Of a DNA stretch of 64,000 bases, positions 54,365-63,889 are shown piece by piece; the first letter of the stretch is position 1; the number at the start of each line of letters is the position of its first letter. A program made the translations under genes and the position numbers. The DNA is taken from assembly GCA_004963905.1 (NCBI GenBank), contig SUGL01000019.1:62001-126000 (forward strand), given 5' to 3'. Below the pieces are notes generated by a model, which saw only the letters and a program-made list of their open reading frames with translations, was not told the DNA's origin and did not search any database. The DNA is from Mesorhizobium sp. Lineage in GTDB: Bacteria; Pseudomonadota; Alphaproteobacteria; Rhizobiales; Rhizobiaceae.

Positions 54365-54955
54365 ATGAACGATGCGCCAAAACCAGAAGGCCTGCGCGAG
54401 CGGAAGCGGCGGGAGACGTCCCGCCGCATCGCCGACGCCGGCCTGAAGGCTTTCCTGGCCAATGGCTATGACGCGACCACGCTTGACGAGATAGCTGCTG
54501 CCGCCGGCATCTCGCGCCGGACGTTCTTCCACTATTTCAAGAGCAAGGACGAGGTGCTGTTTGCATCCTTGGGCAACCACGCAAGCGTGGTCAAAGCATC
54601 GATCCTTGCCGAGCCACCCACGGGAACGGCGATCGACATCGCCCGCGACGCATTGCTCAATATTGTCGGCAGCTTCCAGGGATCAGCAATGATGGCTACG
54701 GCCAAGGTGATGCGGGAAAGCAAGACGCTGCGCTCGCGCAGGCACACGGGCTACCTGCAGTTCGAGCAAGCCATTTTCGACGGGTTGTGCGAGTTGCAGC
54801 CAGACCAAGCCCGCGACGGCCTGCGACTGGTCTCCTTGGTGGCGGTCGTCGCGTTGCGCCTAGCCGTGGAAACATGGCAGCAGCAACACGCCACGCGCCC
54901 GCTGGAAGGATATGTCCGGGATGTCTTTGAAAGGCTGAAAACAGGGATTCGATAA
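54365..54955 (+). CDS. TetR-family transcription regulator (1)
   Basis: A 196-residue TetR-type repressor. N-terminal HTH: ETSRRIADAGLKAFLANGYD, ATTLDEIAAAAGISRRTFFHYFKSKDEV, the classic pattern. The C-terminal ligand domain (ILAEPPTGTAIDIARDALLN to VFERLKTGIR) is helical with unknown ligand. ATG 54365 follows a GGAGCACTCG within 6-10 bases. It faces the DUF3313/ICMT pair across a gap holding a 17-bp palindrome. The next gene downstream has its own promoter with a different palindrome. Confidence 0.93.
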   Translation: MNDAPKPEGLRERKRRETSRRIADAGLKAFLANGYDATTLDEIAAAAGISRRTFFHYFKSKDEVLFASLGNHASVVKASILAEPPTGTAIDIARDALLNIVGSFQGSAMMATAKVMRESKTLRSRRHTGYLQFEQAIFDGLCELQPDQARDGLRLVSLVAVVALRLAVETWQQQHATRPLEGYVRDVFERLKTGIR

Positions 54956-54995
54956 GTCCCAGCCGCCTGAGGCGTCGAAAAGACCACAAGCCGTG

Positions 54996-55022
54996 TTGAC
55001 TCATTGTACTGATCGGTACAAT
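54996..55022 (+). promoter_or_regulatory. Promoter overlapped by an ATTGTACTGATCGGTACAAT operator
   Basis: A -35-like TTGACT at 54996-55001 and a -10-like TACAAT at 55017-55022, with a short 15-base spacer. The 20-bp palindrome at 55003-55022 fills the spacer and the -10 box. Such a site would block RNA polymerase when a TetR-type dimer is bound. It drives the SnoaL-like/TetR gene pair. Confidence 0.7.
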
Positions 55023-55059
55023 GTCGTTTACAGATGAATGGAACCGACAGGAGATCCGA

Positions 55060-55524
55060 ATGAGCCGTCCACCATTGCCGCCCTTCACGCCCGAAACGGC
55101 AGCACAAAAGGCGCGCCTCGCGGAGGATGCCTGGAACAGCCGCGACCCGGAGCGGGTTTCGCTCGCCTACACCGAGGACAGCGTCTGGCGGAACCGGGCC
55201 GAGTTCATCTCAGGCCGCGGCGAGATCGTCGGCTTCCTCAAGCGCAAATGGGCGCGCGAACTGGACTACCGCCTGATCAAGGAGGTGTGGACCTGGAACG
55301 ACAACCGCATCGCGGTGCGCTTCGTCTATGAATGGCGCGACGATAGCGGCCATTGGTTCCGCTCCTACGGCAACGAGAACTGGGAATTCGACGAGGCCGG
55401 GCTGATGCGCCGTCGCGTGGCGAGCATCAACGACCTGCCGATCACGGAGCGCGAGCGGAAATACCACTGGCCGCTCGGCCGGCGGCCGGACGACCATCCC
55501 GGCCTTTCGGAACTCGGGCTTTAG
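55060..55524 (+). CDS. DUF1348/SnoaL-like protein
   Basis: A 154-residue soluble protein of the NTF2/SnoaL-like fold, DUF1348 subgroup. The order is typical: [56 protein letters not shown], then [21 protein letters not shown] and [19 protein letters not shown]. Function of the family is unknown, though it is often near detoxification genes. ATG 55060 has an AGGAGAT at five to eleven bases; the frame from 55021 would start inside the promoter. It precedes a TetR gene by four bases and is probably the target of that repressor. Confidence 0.88.
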   Translation: MSRPPLPPFTPETAAQKARLAEDAWNSRDPERVSLAYTEDSVWRNRAEFISGRGEIVGFLKRKWARELDYRLIKEVWTWNDNRIAVRFVYEWRDDSGHWFRSYGNENWEFDEAGLMRRRVASINDLPITERERKYHWPLGRRPDDHPGLSELGL

Positions 55525-55528
55525 GTCG

Positions 55529-56098
55529 GTGCGACGCATCGCGCCCGATCGCGACCAGTTGCTGGCGATCGTTGCCGAGGTTTTCCGCGAGCATGGCTAT
55601 GAGGGCGCCAGCCTGTCCTTGATCGGCGAGGCGACGGGGCTGGGCAAGGGAAGCCTCTATCACTTCTTTCCCGGCGGCAAGGAGGAGATGGCGAGGGCCG
55701 TCATTGCCCATATCAATGGCTGGTTCGAGGACAATGTCTTTGCGCCGTTGCGCGACAGCGCCGATCCGCGGGCCGGGATCGGGCACATGCTCGAAGCGAC
55801 GGACAGCTATTTCCGCTCGGGACGGCGCGTTTGCCTGATCGGCGCCTTGGCGCTGGATGAATCGCGCGACCTCTTTGCCGGCCAAATAAGGGACTATTTC
55901 GGCCGCTGGGTCGCGCGTCTCGCCGAAGCACTCGCGCGATCCGGACTCCGACCGGGCGAGGCCAGCGAGCTTGCCGAGGAAGCCGTCGCCGCCATCCAGG
56001 GCGCACTCACGCTTGCCCGGGCCGCCAATGACCTCAATGTATTCTCGAGGGCCTTGCGGCGGCTGCGGGTGCGGCTTGGGCTGCCGGCCAAGACATAG
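55529..56098 (+). CDS. TetR-family transcription regulator (2)
   Basis: A 189-residue TetR-type regulator. HTH region: LLAIVAEVFREHGYEGASLSLIGEATGLGKGSLYHF with the usual YHFFPGGKEEM next. The C-terminal domain (FEDNVFAPLRDSADPRAGIG, RVCLIGALALDESRDLFAGQ) resembles the TetR_C group with a conserved Cys-Leu-Ile-Gly segment. The start is a GTG at 55529, four bases after the stop of the DUF1348 gene. It most likely binds the palindrome in the promoter of that gene and regulates its own synthesis. Convergent with the MBL gene. Confidence 0.92.
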   Translation: MRRIAPDRDQLLAIVAEVFREHGYEGASLSLIGEATGLGKGSLYHFFPGGKEEMARAVIAHINGWFEDNVFAPLRDSADPRAGIGHMLEATDSYFRSGRRVCLIGALALDESRDLFAGQIRDYFGRWVARLAEALARSGLRPGEASELAEEAVAAIQGALTLARAANDLNVFSRALRRLRVRLGLPAKT

Positions 56099-56107
56099 CC
56101 CCGGTTC

Positions 56108-56941
56108 CTATACCGGTTCGAAGCGGAAGCCTGTTGCGGTTCGGGAAATCCGGCCGACGCCTGGTGAATCGAGATGCGCTCCTGCAACGCAATAGCCGTT
56201 GTCGGCGGCAAGGGCCAATATTTGCAACCGGGTTGCCCGCGCCTGATCCTGGTCGGCGTCGAACTCCCATGCGACCTCCGGCCGGTCGAACTGAAGCGAC
56301 GGCACATGCACGAGGTCGCCCCAGACCAGCAATGTCTCGCCGCCGCTCGTGACGCGAAAGCAGGTATGGCCGATTTCATGACCGGGTGCGGCGATCGCCT
56401 CGATATTCGCGCTCAGGCGCTGGCCAGGGTCCAAAGGTTCTGCCCGATCATGGAAGCGGCTCAACCTCGCTACCGACCGGAACATGTCGAGCTCGGCTCG
56501 AGGGACAAGCAAGCGGGCGAGCTGCGGGAAACCGTCCCGGCCATCGGCAAGGATGAGCCCGTGGATATGGTCGAGATGCGTGTGGGTAAAGGCAACCGTG
56601 CGTATCCGGTCGACGGCGATCCTCGCCTCGCTCAGCGCCTGCGGCAGGAACCCCATCGTCGGGTGCCAGGCGTTCGAGGATCCCGTGTCGATCAGCGTGA
56701 TTTCGCTACCGTCGTCGACGGCAAAGGCATTGACCGACAGTCTCAGTGCGCCGTCGACGAGCGCTACCTGCGGCGGGAGATCGTCGCCGAAGGGCTTGTC
56801 TCCCGGTTGGCGCAGTCGTCGGACCGGCATGTCGACATGGCCGTCGCGCAGCGACGTGACGGTCATGTCGCCGATTTTATAGGCTGTGTGACGAGGTCCG
56901 GCTGAAATTCGTTCCAATGCGTGCTCTCGGTTCAGTCGCAA
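56108..56941 (-). CDS. Metallo-beta-lactamase-fold hydrolase
   Basis: A 277-residue MBL-fold hydrolase with the metal motif FTHTHLDHIHG (HxHxDH), then APGHEIGHTCF and VWGDLVH (Asp), and the late AGAHLDSPGVG (His). That order is typical of lactonase- or arylsulfatase-like MBL enzymes. The start is uncertain: TTG at 56941 or TTG at 56914; the latter has GAGAG upstream. No signal peptide. It follows the aldo/keto reductase gene by 20 bases in the same direction and the two may be cotranscribed. Substrate unknown. Confidence 0.87.
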   Translation of the reverse strand: MRLNREHALERISAGPRHTAYKIGDMTVTSLRDGHVDMPVRRLRQPGDKPFGDDLPPQVALVDGALRLSVNAFAVDDGSEITLIDTGSSNAWHPTMGFLPQALSEARIAVDRIRTVAFTHTHLDHIHGLILADGRDGFPQLARLLVPRAELDMFRSVARLSRFHDRAEPLDPGQRLSANIEAIAAPGHEIGHTCFRVTSGGETLLVWGDLVHVPSLQFDRPEVAWEFDADQDQARATRLQILALAADNGYCVAGAHLDSPGVGRISRTATGFRFEPV

Positions 56942-56961
56942 AAATCCGAAGTGCGGTTTCG

Positions 56962-57822
56962 TTAGATCATCTCCAGGCCGCGCTTGCGCGTCGGTGGTGG
57001 GAAGGCGCGGTCGAGATCGGCGAAATCCTCAGGCGTCAGAGCGATATCGAGCGCGGCGGCATTCTGGCGGACATGGTCCTGCCGGCTGGCCTTCGGGATG
57101 GCGATGACGCCTTTTTGCGCCGTCACCCAGGCAAGCGCGATCTGCGCCGCCGTGGCGTTGTGGCGAGCGGCCACGGCGTCGAGCCTGGCGTTGCGCGCCA
57201 GCGCGCCCTGCTCGACCGGCGAATAGGCCATCAGCGGGATGCCGCGTCGCTGGCTCCAGGGCGCAAGGTCGAATTCCGGGCCACGCCGCGTCAGATTGTA
57301 GAGGATCTGATTGGTCTGGACGTTGGCGCCGGAAGACAGGCCGACCAGTTCCTCCATCTCGTCGGTGTCGAAATTGCTGACGCCCCAATGGCGGATCTTG
57401 CCGGCCGCCTTCAAGGCCTCGAAGGCTTCGATCGTTTCCGACAGCGGCACGCTGCCCGGCCAGTGCAGCAGATAAAGATCGATACGGTCGGTGGCGAGAC
57501 GTTTGAGACTGTTCTCGCAGGCCCGCTGCACGCCGGCGCGCGAGGCATTAGTCGGCAGCACCTTGGAAACCAGAAAAATCTCGTCGCGACGCCCGGCAAT
57601 GGCTTCCGCCACGACTTCCTCGGCGCCGCCGCCGGCATACATCTCCGCCGTATCGACGAGCGTGATGCCGAGATCCAGCCCGAGCCTCAACGCCGCGACC
57701 TCATCGGCACGACGCCGGCGATCCTCACCCATCTTCCATGTGCCTTGTCCCAGCACCGGAACGGCTTCGCCTGACGGCAGGGTGGTGGTTCTGATTTCAG
57801 AAGACATGGACTTGGAAGACAT
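56962..57822 (-). CDS. Aldo/keto reductase
   Basis: A 286-residue NADPH-dependent reductase of the aldo/keto reductase family. Opening VPVLGQGTWKMGEDRRRRAD, the catalytic tetrad region with Asp and Tyr in VDTAEMYAGGGAEE, Lys in FLVSKVLPTNASR, His in LYLLHWPGS, and the coenzyme loop near the C terminus (GVIAIPKASRQDHVRQN). Start ATG 57822 has GGAGCA seven bases upstream; a second in-frame ATG lies at 57807. Upstream of the MBL gene in the same direction. Substrate unknown. Confidence 0.92.
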   Translation of the reverse strand: MSSKSMSSEIRTTTLPSGEAVPVLGQGTWKMGEDRRRRADEVAALRLGLDLGITLVDTAEMYAGGGAEEVVAEAIAGRRDEIFLVSKVLPTNASRAGVQRACENSLKRLATDRIDLYLLHWPGSVPLSETIEAFEALKAAGKIRHWGVSNFDTDEMEELVGLSSGANVQTNQILYNLTRRGPEFDLAPWSQRRGIPLMAYSPVEQGALARNARLDAVAARHNATAAQIALAWVTAQKGVIAIPKASRQDHVRQNAAALDIALTPEDFADLDRAFPPPTRKRGLEMI

Positions 57823-57915
57823 GGGCTTGCTCCGCGTGGAGCCGGATCGCAGCACAACCATGCCTGCAAATCCAGACCGAAGTCCTCGCTTCGTCCGGAT
57901 ACCGGAGCGGAGCGA

Positions 57916-58305
57916 TCACTTCACGGGATGCCTGGCAAGCCAGTCCTGCATCTCTTTGATCTCGGCTTCCTGCGCCTTGACGACACCTTCGGCGAGCTTG
58001 CGGATCTCCGGATCCTTGCCATTGGCGATCACCACCTTGGCCATGTCGATCGCACCCTGATGATGCGGGATCATGCCGCGCACGAAGTCGACATCGGCAT
58101 TGCCGGTGTACTCGATCATCATGTCGCCGTGCATCTTGTCCATCGCCGCCTTGTAGCCGGCGGTGGCGGGGCTATCCGCGCCCATCGCCATGCCCGACAT
58201 GTCGTGCTTCATCTCCTCGGTCCGCGCCGGAACGCTTTCGAGGAACACCGCGAGCAGCATTCCCGCCGCCATCAGCAGCAGCACGATCTTCTTGGCCAGG
58301 GTCAT
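57916..58305 (-). CDS. DUF305-type exported protein
   Basis: A 129-residue protein with an N-terminal hydrophobic leader ([17 protein letters not shown]) for export or membrane anchoring, then Met/His-rich segments ([11 protein letters not shown]) and the DUF305 signature [18 protein letters not shown]. The motif-rich His and Met residues suggest copper binding; relatives (CopM-like) bind copper. It follows copA in the same direction with a gap of 43 bases, which supports a copper-handling role. ATG 58305 has AGGAGA eight bases before. Metal specificity is inferred from context. Confidence 0.86.
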   Translation of the reverse strand: MTLAKKIVLLLMAAGMLLAVFLESVPARTEEMKHDMSGMAMGADSPATAGYKAAMDKMHGDMMIEYTGNADVDFVRGMIPHHQGAIDMAKVVIANGKDPEIRKLAEGVVKAQEAEIKEMQDWLARHPVK

Positions 58306-58348
58306 TCAGGTCTCCTTTGCGGTTGGATTTCGTATCTGGGGGCTTCGC

Positions 58349-60859
58349 TCAGAGTTTCAATGTTCTCAGCCGCAAGGCATTGGATATGACGGAGACGGAC
58401 GACAGGCTCATCGCCGCCGCCGCGATCATCGGCGAGAGCAGCGTGCCGGTGAGCGGATAGAGCACGCCGGCGGCGACCGGCACGCCGAGCACGTTGTAAA
58501 GGAACGCGAAGAACAGGTTCTGGCGGATGTTGCGGATCGTCGCCTGGGCCAGCGTGCGAGCCCTGACGATGCCGTTGAGATCGCCCTTGACCAGCGTGAT
58601 GCCGGCGCTTTCGACCGCGACGTCGGCGCCGGTGCCCATGGCGATGCCGACATCGGCGCCGGCCAGCGCCGGAGCGTCATTGACGCCGTCGCCGGCCATC
58701 GCAACGCCGGCGCCGCGAGCGCGCAGCTCGTCGACCAGCGCGCCCTTCTCGTCCGGCAGCAGGCCGGCACGCACCTCGTCGATGCCGAGCCTGCCGGCGA
58801 TCGCTTTTGCCGTGCGCTCGTTGTCGCCGGTCGCCATGATGATCCTCAGGCCCTTGTCGTGCAGCGCCTTGATCGCTTCGGCCGTGGTGGCCTTGACCGG
58901 ATCGGCGACGGCGACGAGGCCGGCGAGCTTACCGTCGGCGGCAACGAACATCGCCGTCTTGCCTTCGGCCTGCAGCGTTTCCGCCTTGGCGGATACGGGA
59001 GCGGTGTCGATACCAAGGTCGGCCATCATCGCCGCATTGCCGAGCGCGACCTTTTTGCCGGATACCGTGCCGGCAACGCCCTTGCCGGTGGTTGCCTCGA
59101 AGTTTTCGGCATCGGCAAGCTTGGCGCCGCGTTCGGCGGCACCCTCGACGATCGCCTCGGCGAGCGGGTGTTCAGAGCCCTTTTCCAGGGTGGCGGCAAG
59201 CGACAGCAGATCATCCTCATCGATGCCCTCGGCCGCGACGACGTCCGTCAGACGCGGCCTGCCCTCGGTCAAGGTGCCGGTCTTGTCGACGATCAGCGTG
59301 TCGACCGAAGCGAAGCGCTCCAGCGCCGCGGCTTCCTTGATCAGCACGCCGGCATGCGCGCCACGCCCGGTCGCGGTCATGATGGACATCGGCGTGGCAA
59401 GCCCCAGCGCGCAGGGGCAGGCGATGATCAGCACCGACACCGCCGAGACGATGGCGAAGATCAGGCTGGGCTCGGGCCCATAGACCGCCCAGGCGATGAA
59501 GGCAACGACGGCCACCAGCACCACGGCCGGGACGAAATAGAAGGACACGCGATCGGCCAGCCCTTGGATCGGCGCGCGCGAACGCTGCGCCTTGGCGACC
59601 ATTTCGACGATGCGCGACAGCGTGGTCTCGGCGCCCACCTTCTCGGCGCGCATGATCAGCGAGCCGTTCTTGTTCAGCGTGCCGCCGGTCAGAGGATCGC
59701 CTTCGGTCTTTTCCACCGGAAGCGGCTCGCCGGTGATCATCGATTCGTCGATCGACGAGCGTCCTTCCAGCACGATGCCGTCGACCGGGACGGCGTCACC
59801 AGGGCGGATGCGGAGCTTGTCGCCGGTGTTGACGCTGTCCAGCGGCACGTCCTTTTCGGACCCGTCGGCGCCGATCAGGCGCGCCGTCTTCGGAGCGAGG
59901 TCAAGCAGGGCGCGGATAGCCGAACCCGTGCGCTCGCGGGCGCGCAATTCCAGCACCTGGCCGAGGAACACCAGCGCGACGATGACGGCGGCGGCTTCGA
60001 AATAGACCGGCACGGTGCCATCATGGCCGCGGAACTGATGTGGGAAGATGTCGGGGAACAGGGCGGCGACCACGCTGTAGAGATAGGCGGCGCCGACACC
60101 AAGCGAGATCAGCGTCCACATATTGGGGCTGCGGTTCAGGATCGAGTCCCAGCCGCGATGGAAGAACGGAAACGCCGCCCACAGCACCACCGGGCTTGCC
60201 AGCGCCAGTTCCGCCCATGTCTTCGTCCGGCCATCGATGAAGCTTTCGAAACTGACACCCAGCATCGGCGACATGGCGAAGACAAGCAAAGGCACGGACA
60301 ACACCGCGCTTATCCAAAAGCGCCGCGTGAAATCCACCAGCTCCGGGTTCGGACCCTCATCGCCGGTCGGCACGCCCATCGGCTCCAGCGCCATGCCGCA
60401 GATCGGGCAGGAGCCGGGCTTGTCGCGGATGATCTCGGGATGCATCGGGCAGGTGTACTGCGTGCCCTTCGGCATCGGCTGCGGTTCCGGCCGGCCGGCA
60501 AGATATTTGGCAGGCTCGGCCTCGAACTTGCCCTTGCAGCCCGCCGAACAGAAATAGAAGCCCTGCCCTTCGTGGCGGACGAAGTGCCTGGCGCTCGCGC
60601 GGTCGACATTCATGCCGCAAACGGGATCGGTTGCCGTCAGGTATTTGTCCGGCTCGGCCTCAAATTTCGTGCGGCAGCGCTCGCTGCAGAAATGAAAGGT
60701 CCGGCCGCCATGCTCGGCCGCCGGCTTGCCGGCGGCCGGATCGACCGTCATGCCGCAGACCGGATCGCGAATCACCGCTTCGGCGGCAGGCGCGGTATCC
60801 TTTGCGGAACAGCAGGATGCACCGTGCGCATGATGGTGGTGATGGTCGGAATGGGTCAT
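58349..60859 (-). CDS. copA: Copper-translocating P-type ATPase with YHS metal domains
   Basis: Inner-membrane P1B-type ATPase of 836 residues that exports Cu(I). The N terminus is His- and Cys-rich ([15 protein letters not shown]), then come two YHS domains ([15 protein letters not shown] and [11 protein letters not shown], each followed by a CSERC- or CSAGC-type pair), and a heavy-metal-binding segment [20 protein letters not shown]. The core shows the ion site CPC at residues 481-483 ([13 protein letters not shown]), the TGE in SMITGEPLP, phosphorylation DKTGTLT with Asp525, SEHPLAEAI and [10 protein letters not shown]; the last spans keep FLYNVLGVP and [11 protein letters not shown], typical of Cu(I) pumps. 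ATG 60859 has GAGGT at eight bases. A CueR-type promoter lies upstream. Confidence 0.96.
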   Translation of the reverse strand: MTHSDHHHHHAHGASCCSAKDTAPAAEAVIRDPVCGMTVDPAAGKPAAEHGGRTFHFCSERCRTKFEAEPDKYLTATDPVCGMNVDRASARHFVRHEGQGFYFCSAGCKGKFEAEPAKYLAGRPEPQPMPKGTQYTCPMHPEIIRDKPGSCPICGMALEPMGVPTGDEGPNPELVDFTRRFWISAVLSVPLLVFAMSPMLGVSFESFIDGRTKTWAELALASPVVLWAAFPFFHRGWDSILNRSPNMWTLISLGVGAAYLYSVVAALFPDIFPHQFRGHDGTVPVYFEAAAVIVALVFLGQVLELRARERTGSAIRALLDLAPKTARLIGADGSEKDVPLDSVNTGDKLRIRPGDAVPVDGIVLEGRSSIDESMITGEPLPVEKTEGDPLTGGTLNKNGSLIMRAEKVGAETTLSRIVEMVAKAQRSRAPIQGLADRVSFYFVPAVVLVAVVAFIAWAVYGPEPSLIFAIVSAVSVLIIACPCALGLATPMSIMTATGRGAHAGVLIKEAAALERFASVDTLIVDKTGTLTEGRPRLTDVVAAEGIDEDDLLSLAATLEKGSEHPLAEAIVEGAAERGAKLADAENFEATTGKGVAGTVSGKKVALGNAAMMADLGIDTAPVSAKAETLQAEGKTAMFVAADGKLAGLVAVADPVKATTAEAIKALHDKGLRIIMATGDNERTAKAIAGRLGIDEVRAGLLPDEKGALVDELRARGAGVAMAGDGVNDAPALAGADVGIAMGTGADVAVESAGITLVKGDLNGIVRARTLAQATIRNIRQNLFFAFLYNVLGVPVAAGVLYPLTGTLLSPMIAAAAMSLSSVSVISNALRLRTLKL

Positions 60860-60893
60860 GAGCAAATACCTCGGAAGTCTCGAAATCGGTGCG

Positions 60894-60924
60894 GAGGTAG
60901 TCCTTCCAGTTACTGGAAGGTCAA
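60894..60924 (-). promoter_or_regulatory. CueR/MerR-type promoter of copA
   Basis: On the minus strand a -35 TTGACC (60924-60919) is followed by a 19-base spacer and a weak -10-like TACCTC. The spacer holds most of the perfect palindrome CCTTCCAGTTACTGGAAGG (60902-60920, 9-bp arms), very close to the known CueR box upstream of copper pump genes. A long 19-base spacer is the mark of MerR-family activation. No cueR gene is in the window. Confidence 0.85.
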
Positions 60925-61048
60925 GGGTCGGTTTCGATTTTTCGAAATTCCGGTCGCCCGGCCTTGCGCTGCATCAAATGTAAGCCTTTGGAAACACGGT
61001 CGCCGCCCCATACACAGCGCCGGGAAAACGCGCTATAGACGCCGCCGA

Positions 61049-63850
61049 ATGGCAAAGATCTCCCTGAAACTCGACGAAATCATCGACGGCGACGCCTTGC
61101 GCCGCGATCTGACCGCGCTGACGGCCACGAGCGCCGGCGACGGCTCGAGCAAGACCACGCGCACGGCCGTCCTGCAGCTGCTCAAGGGCAGGCTTGGCGA
61201 GGGACGAAAGATCGCCGAGGCGATGCTGAAAGAGGATGGCGGCGGCAATGCCTGCGCCGAGCGGCTGTCGCATCTGATGGACGAGCTGATCCGGGCGCTC
61301 TACGATTTCGCCGCCACGCATGTCTACCGGGTCAAGAACCGCTCCGCGGCCGAGCGCATGGCGGTCGTGGCGGTCGGCGGCTATGGGCGCGGCACGCTGG
61401 CGCCGGGCTCCGACATCGACCTGTTGTTCCTGCTTCCCTACAAGCAGACGCCGTGGGGCGAGCAGATCGTCGAATACATGCTCTACATGCTGTGGGACAT
61501 GGGACTGAAGGTGGGCCACGCCACCCGCAACATCGAGGAATGCCTGAGGCTGTCGCGAACCGACATCACCATCCGCACCTCGATCCTGGAAGCGCGTTTC
61601 CTGTGGGGCGAGCAGAAGCTCTATGAAGAACTGCTCACCCGCTTCGACCACGAAGTGGTGCGCACCACCGGGCCGGAATATGTGCAGGCCAAGCTCGCCG
61701 AACGCGACGAGCGCCACGCCAAGGCGGGCGAGAGCCGCTATCTGGTTGAGCCCAACGTCAAGGACGGCAAGGGCGGCCTGCGCGACCTGCAGACGCTGTT
61801 CTGGATCGGCAAATATTTCTACCGCGTGCGCACCGGCGAGGAGCTGGTCGAGAAAGGCGTCTTCACCGAGGCCGAATATCGCGAATTCCAGAAGGCCGAG
61901 GATTTTCTCTGGGCGGTGCGCTGCCACATGCACTTCCTCACCGGCAAGGCGGAAGAGCGGCTGCATTTCGACATCCAGCGCGAGATCGCCGAGCGGCTCG
62001 GCTACACGACCCATCCCGGCCTGTCGGCTGTCGAGCGCTTCATGAAGCACTACTTCCTGGTCGCCAAGGATGTCGGGGATCTCACCCGCATCTTCTGCGC
62101 GGCGCTCGAGGAGGAGCAGGCCAAGCACGTGCCGGGCTTCAACCGCATCTTCCTCACCTTCTCGCGGCGCAAGCGCAAGCTTGCCGGCACGTCCGACTTC
62201 ATCGTCGACAACCACCGCATCAACATCGCCGACGACATGGTGTTCGAGCGCGATCCGGTCAACCTGCTCCGCCTGTTCTGGTTCGCCGACAAGCATGGGC
62301 TGGAGTTCCACCCCGACGCGCTGAAGCTGCTCACCCGCTCGCTCGGCCTGGTCAACAAGTCGCTCCGGCGCGACGAGGAGGCCAACCGACTGTTCCTCGA
62401 CATCCTGACCTCGGACCGCAATGCGGAGCTCAATCTCAGGCGCATGAACGAGGCGGGACTGCTCGGCAAGCTGATCCCCGACTTCGGCAAGATCGTCGCC
62501 ATGATGCAGTTCTCGATGTACCACCATTATACGGTGGACGAGCATCTCATCCGCTGCATCGGCGTGCTGGCAGAGATCGAGCGCGGCGACGGCGCCAAGG
62601 TGCATCCGCTGGCCCACTCGCTGATGCCGGGACTGAAGAAGAGCCGCGAGGCGCTCTATGTCGCGGTGCTGCTGCACGACATCGCCAAAGGCCGGCCGGA
62701 GGATCATTCGGAAGCCGGCGCCAGGATCGCGCGGCGCATCTGCCCGCATATGGGACTGTCGGCTGCCGACACCGAGACGGTCGCCTGGCTGGTCGAGAAC
62801 CATCTCGTCATGTCGATGACGGCGCAGACGCGCGACCTCAACGACCGCAAGACGATCGAGGACTTTGCTTCGATCGTGCAGTCCGTCGAGCGGCTGAAAC
62901 TGCTCCTGGTCCTCACCGTCTGCGACATCAGGGGTGTCGGACCGGGCGTCTGGAATGGCTGGAAGGGGCAGTTGCTGCGTACGCTCTATTTCGAGACCGA
63001 GCTGCTTTTGACCGGCGGCTTTTCCGAGGTATCGCGGGCCGAGCGCACTGCGGCGGCGCGCGAGCGGCTGGCCGAGGCGCTGGCGGCCTGGCCGGCGAAA
63101 GAGCGCAAGCGCTATGTCGCGCTGCACTACGAAAATTATCTGCTTACCGTCGACCTGCCCGACCAGTTGCGGCACGCCGAATTCGTCCGCGAGGCGGATG
63201 CGGCCGGCAAGAAGCTCGCCACCATGGTGAAGACGCATGAGTTCGAGGCGGTGACCGAGGTGACGGTTCTGGCGCCCGACCATCCGCGCCTGCTTTCGGT
63301 GATTGCCGGCGCGTGTGCCGCGGCCGGCGGCAACATCGTCGATGCACAGATCTTCACCACCTCCGATGGGCGCGCGCTGGATACGATTTTGATCTCCAGA
63401 GAATTCGACCGCGACGAGGACGAGCGGCGGCGTGCCGAGCGTGTCGGCAAGCTGATCGAGGACGTGCTGTCAGGCAGGAGCTGGCTGCCGGAGATGATCG
63501 AGAAGCGCACCAAGCCGAAACGCGGCGCCAAGGCCTTCCGCATTCCGCCGCGCGCCGAGATCCGCAACACGCTGTCGAACCGCTTTTCCGTGATCGAGGT
63601 CGAGGGACTGGACCGGCCTGGCCTGCTGTCAGAAATCACCGGGACGCTCTCCGACCTGTCGCTCGACATTGCCTCCGCGCACATCACCACCTTCGGCGAG
63701 AAGGTCATCGACACCTTCTACGTAACCGACCTCACAGGCCAGAAGATCGACAGCCCGACGCGCACGGCCACCATCCACAAGCGGTTGATCGATACGCTCG
63801 AAGGCAACGCGCCCGAACGCAACGGCAAGACCAAGGCGGCGGCCGAGTGA
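61049..63850 (+). CDS. glnD: Bifunctional uridylyltransferase/uridylyl-removing enzyme
   Basis: Sensor of glutamine that uridylylates and de-uridylylates PII proteins, thereby controlling nitrogen assimilation. 933 residues. The nucleotidyltransferase motif [20 protein letters not shown] is near residue 110, followed by the GlnD-specific [14 protein letters not shown] and [20 protein letters not shown]. The HD domain ([20 protein letters not shown]) is near residue 540. Two ACT domains follow at about 735-815 ([20 protein letters not shown]) and 845-920 ([20 protein letters not shown]). ATG 61049 fits the usual N terminus and no better ribosome site was found. The murJ gene begins 40 bases after its stop, as in other rhizobia. 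Confidence 0.97.
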   Translation: MAKISLKLDEIIDGDALRRDLTALTATSAGDGSSKTTRTAVLQLLKGRLGEGRKIAEAMLKEDGGGNACAERLSHLMDELIRALYDFAATHVYRVKNRSAAERMAVVAVGGYGRGTLAPGSDIDLLFLLPYKQTPWGEQIVEYMLYMLWDMGLKVGHATRNIEECLRLSRTDITIRTSILEARFLWGEQKLYEELLTRFDHEVVRTTGPEYVQAKLAERDERHAKAGESRYLVEPNVKDGKGGLRDLQTLFWIGKYFYRVRTGEELVEKGVFTEAEYREFQKAEDFLWAVRCHMHFLTGKAEERLHFDIQREIAERLGYTTHPGLSAVERFMKHYFLVAKDVGDLTRIFCAALEEEQAKHVPGFNRIFLTFSRRKRKLAGTSDFIVDNHRINIADDMVFERDPVNLLRLFWFADKHGLEFHPDALKLLTRSLGLVNKSLRRDEEANRLFLDILTSDRNAELNLRRMNEAGLLGKLIPDFGKIVAMMQFSMYHHYTVDEHLIRCIGVLAEIERGDGAKVHPLAHSLMPGLKKSREALYVAVLLHDIAKGRPEDHSEAGARIARRICPHMGLSAADTETVAWLVENHLVMSMTAQTRDLNDRKTIEDFASIVQSVERLKLLLVLTVCDIRGVGPGVWNGWKGQLLRTLYFETELLLTGGFSEVSRAERTAAARERLAEALAAWPAKERKRYVALHYENYLLTVDLPDQLRHAEFVREADAAGKKLATMVKTHEFEAVTEVTVLAPDHPRLLSVIAGACAAAGGNIVDAQIFTTSDGRALDTILISREFDRDEDERRRAERVGKLIEDVLSGRSWLPEMIEKRTKPKRGAKAFRIPPRAEIRNTLSNRFSVIEVEGLDRPGLLSEITGTLSDLSLDIASAHITTFGEKVIDTFYVTDLTGQKIDSPTRTATIHKRLIDTLEGNAPERNGKTKAAAE

Positions 63851-63889
63851 CATCCATTTGACGCAATTCCGCAGGCAGTCATCCTCCGC

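Noticed and set aside
58163..61048. Upstream in-frame extension of glnD
   Set aside because: Antisense to copA; GlnD starts at the ATG at 61049 by family length and N terminus.
60974..63283. 769-codon minus-strand frame opposite glnD
   Set aside because: Antisense shadow of glnD, rich in Arg, Leu, Asp and Val without motifs.
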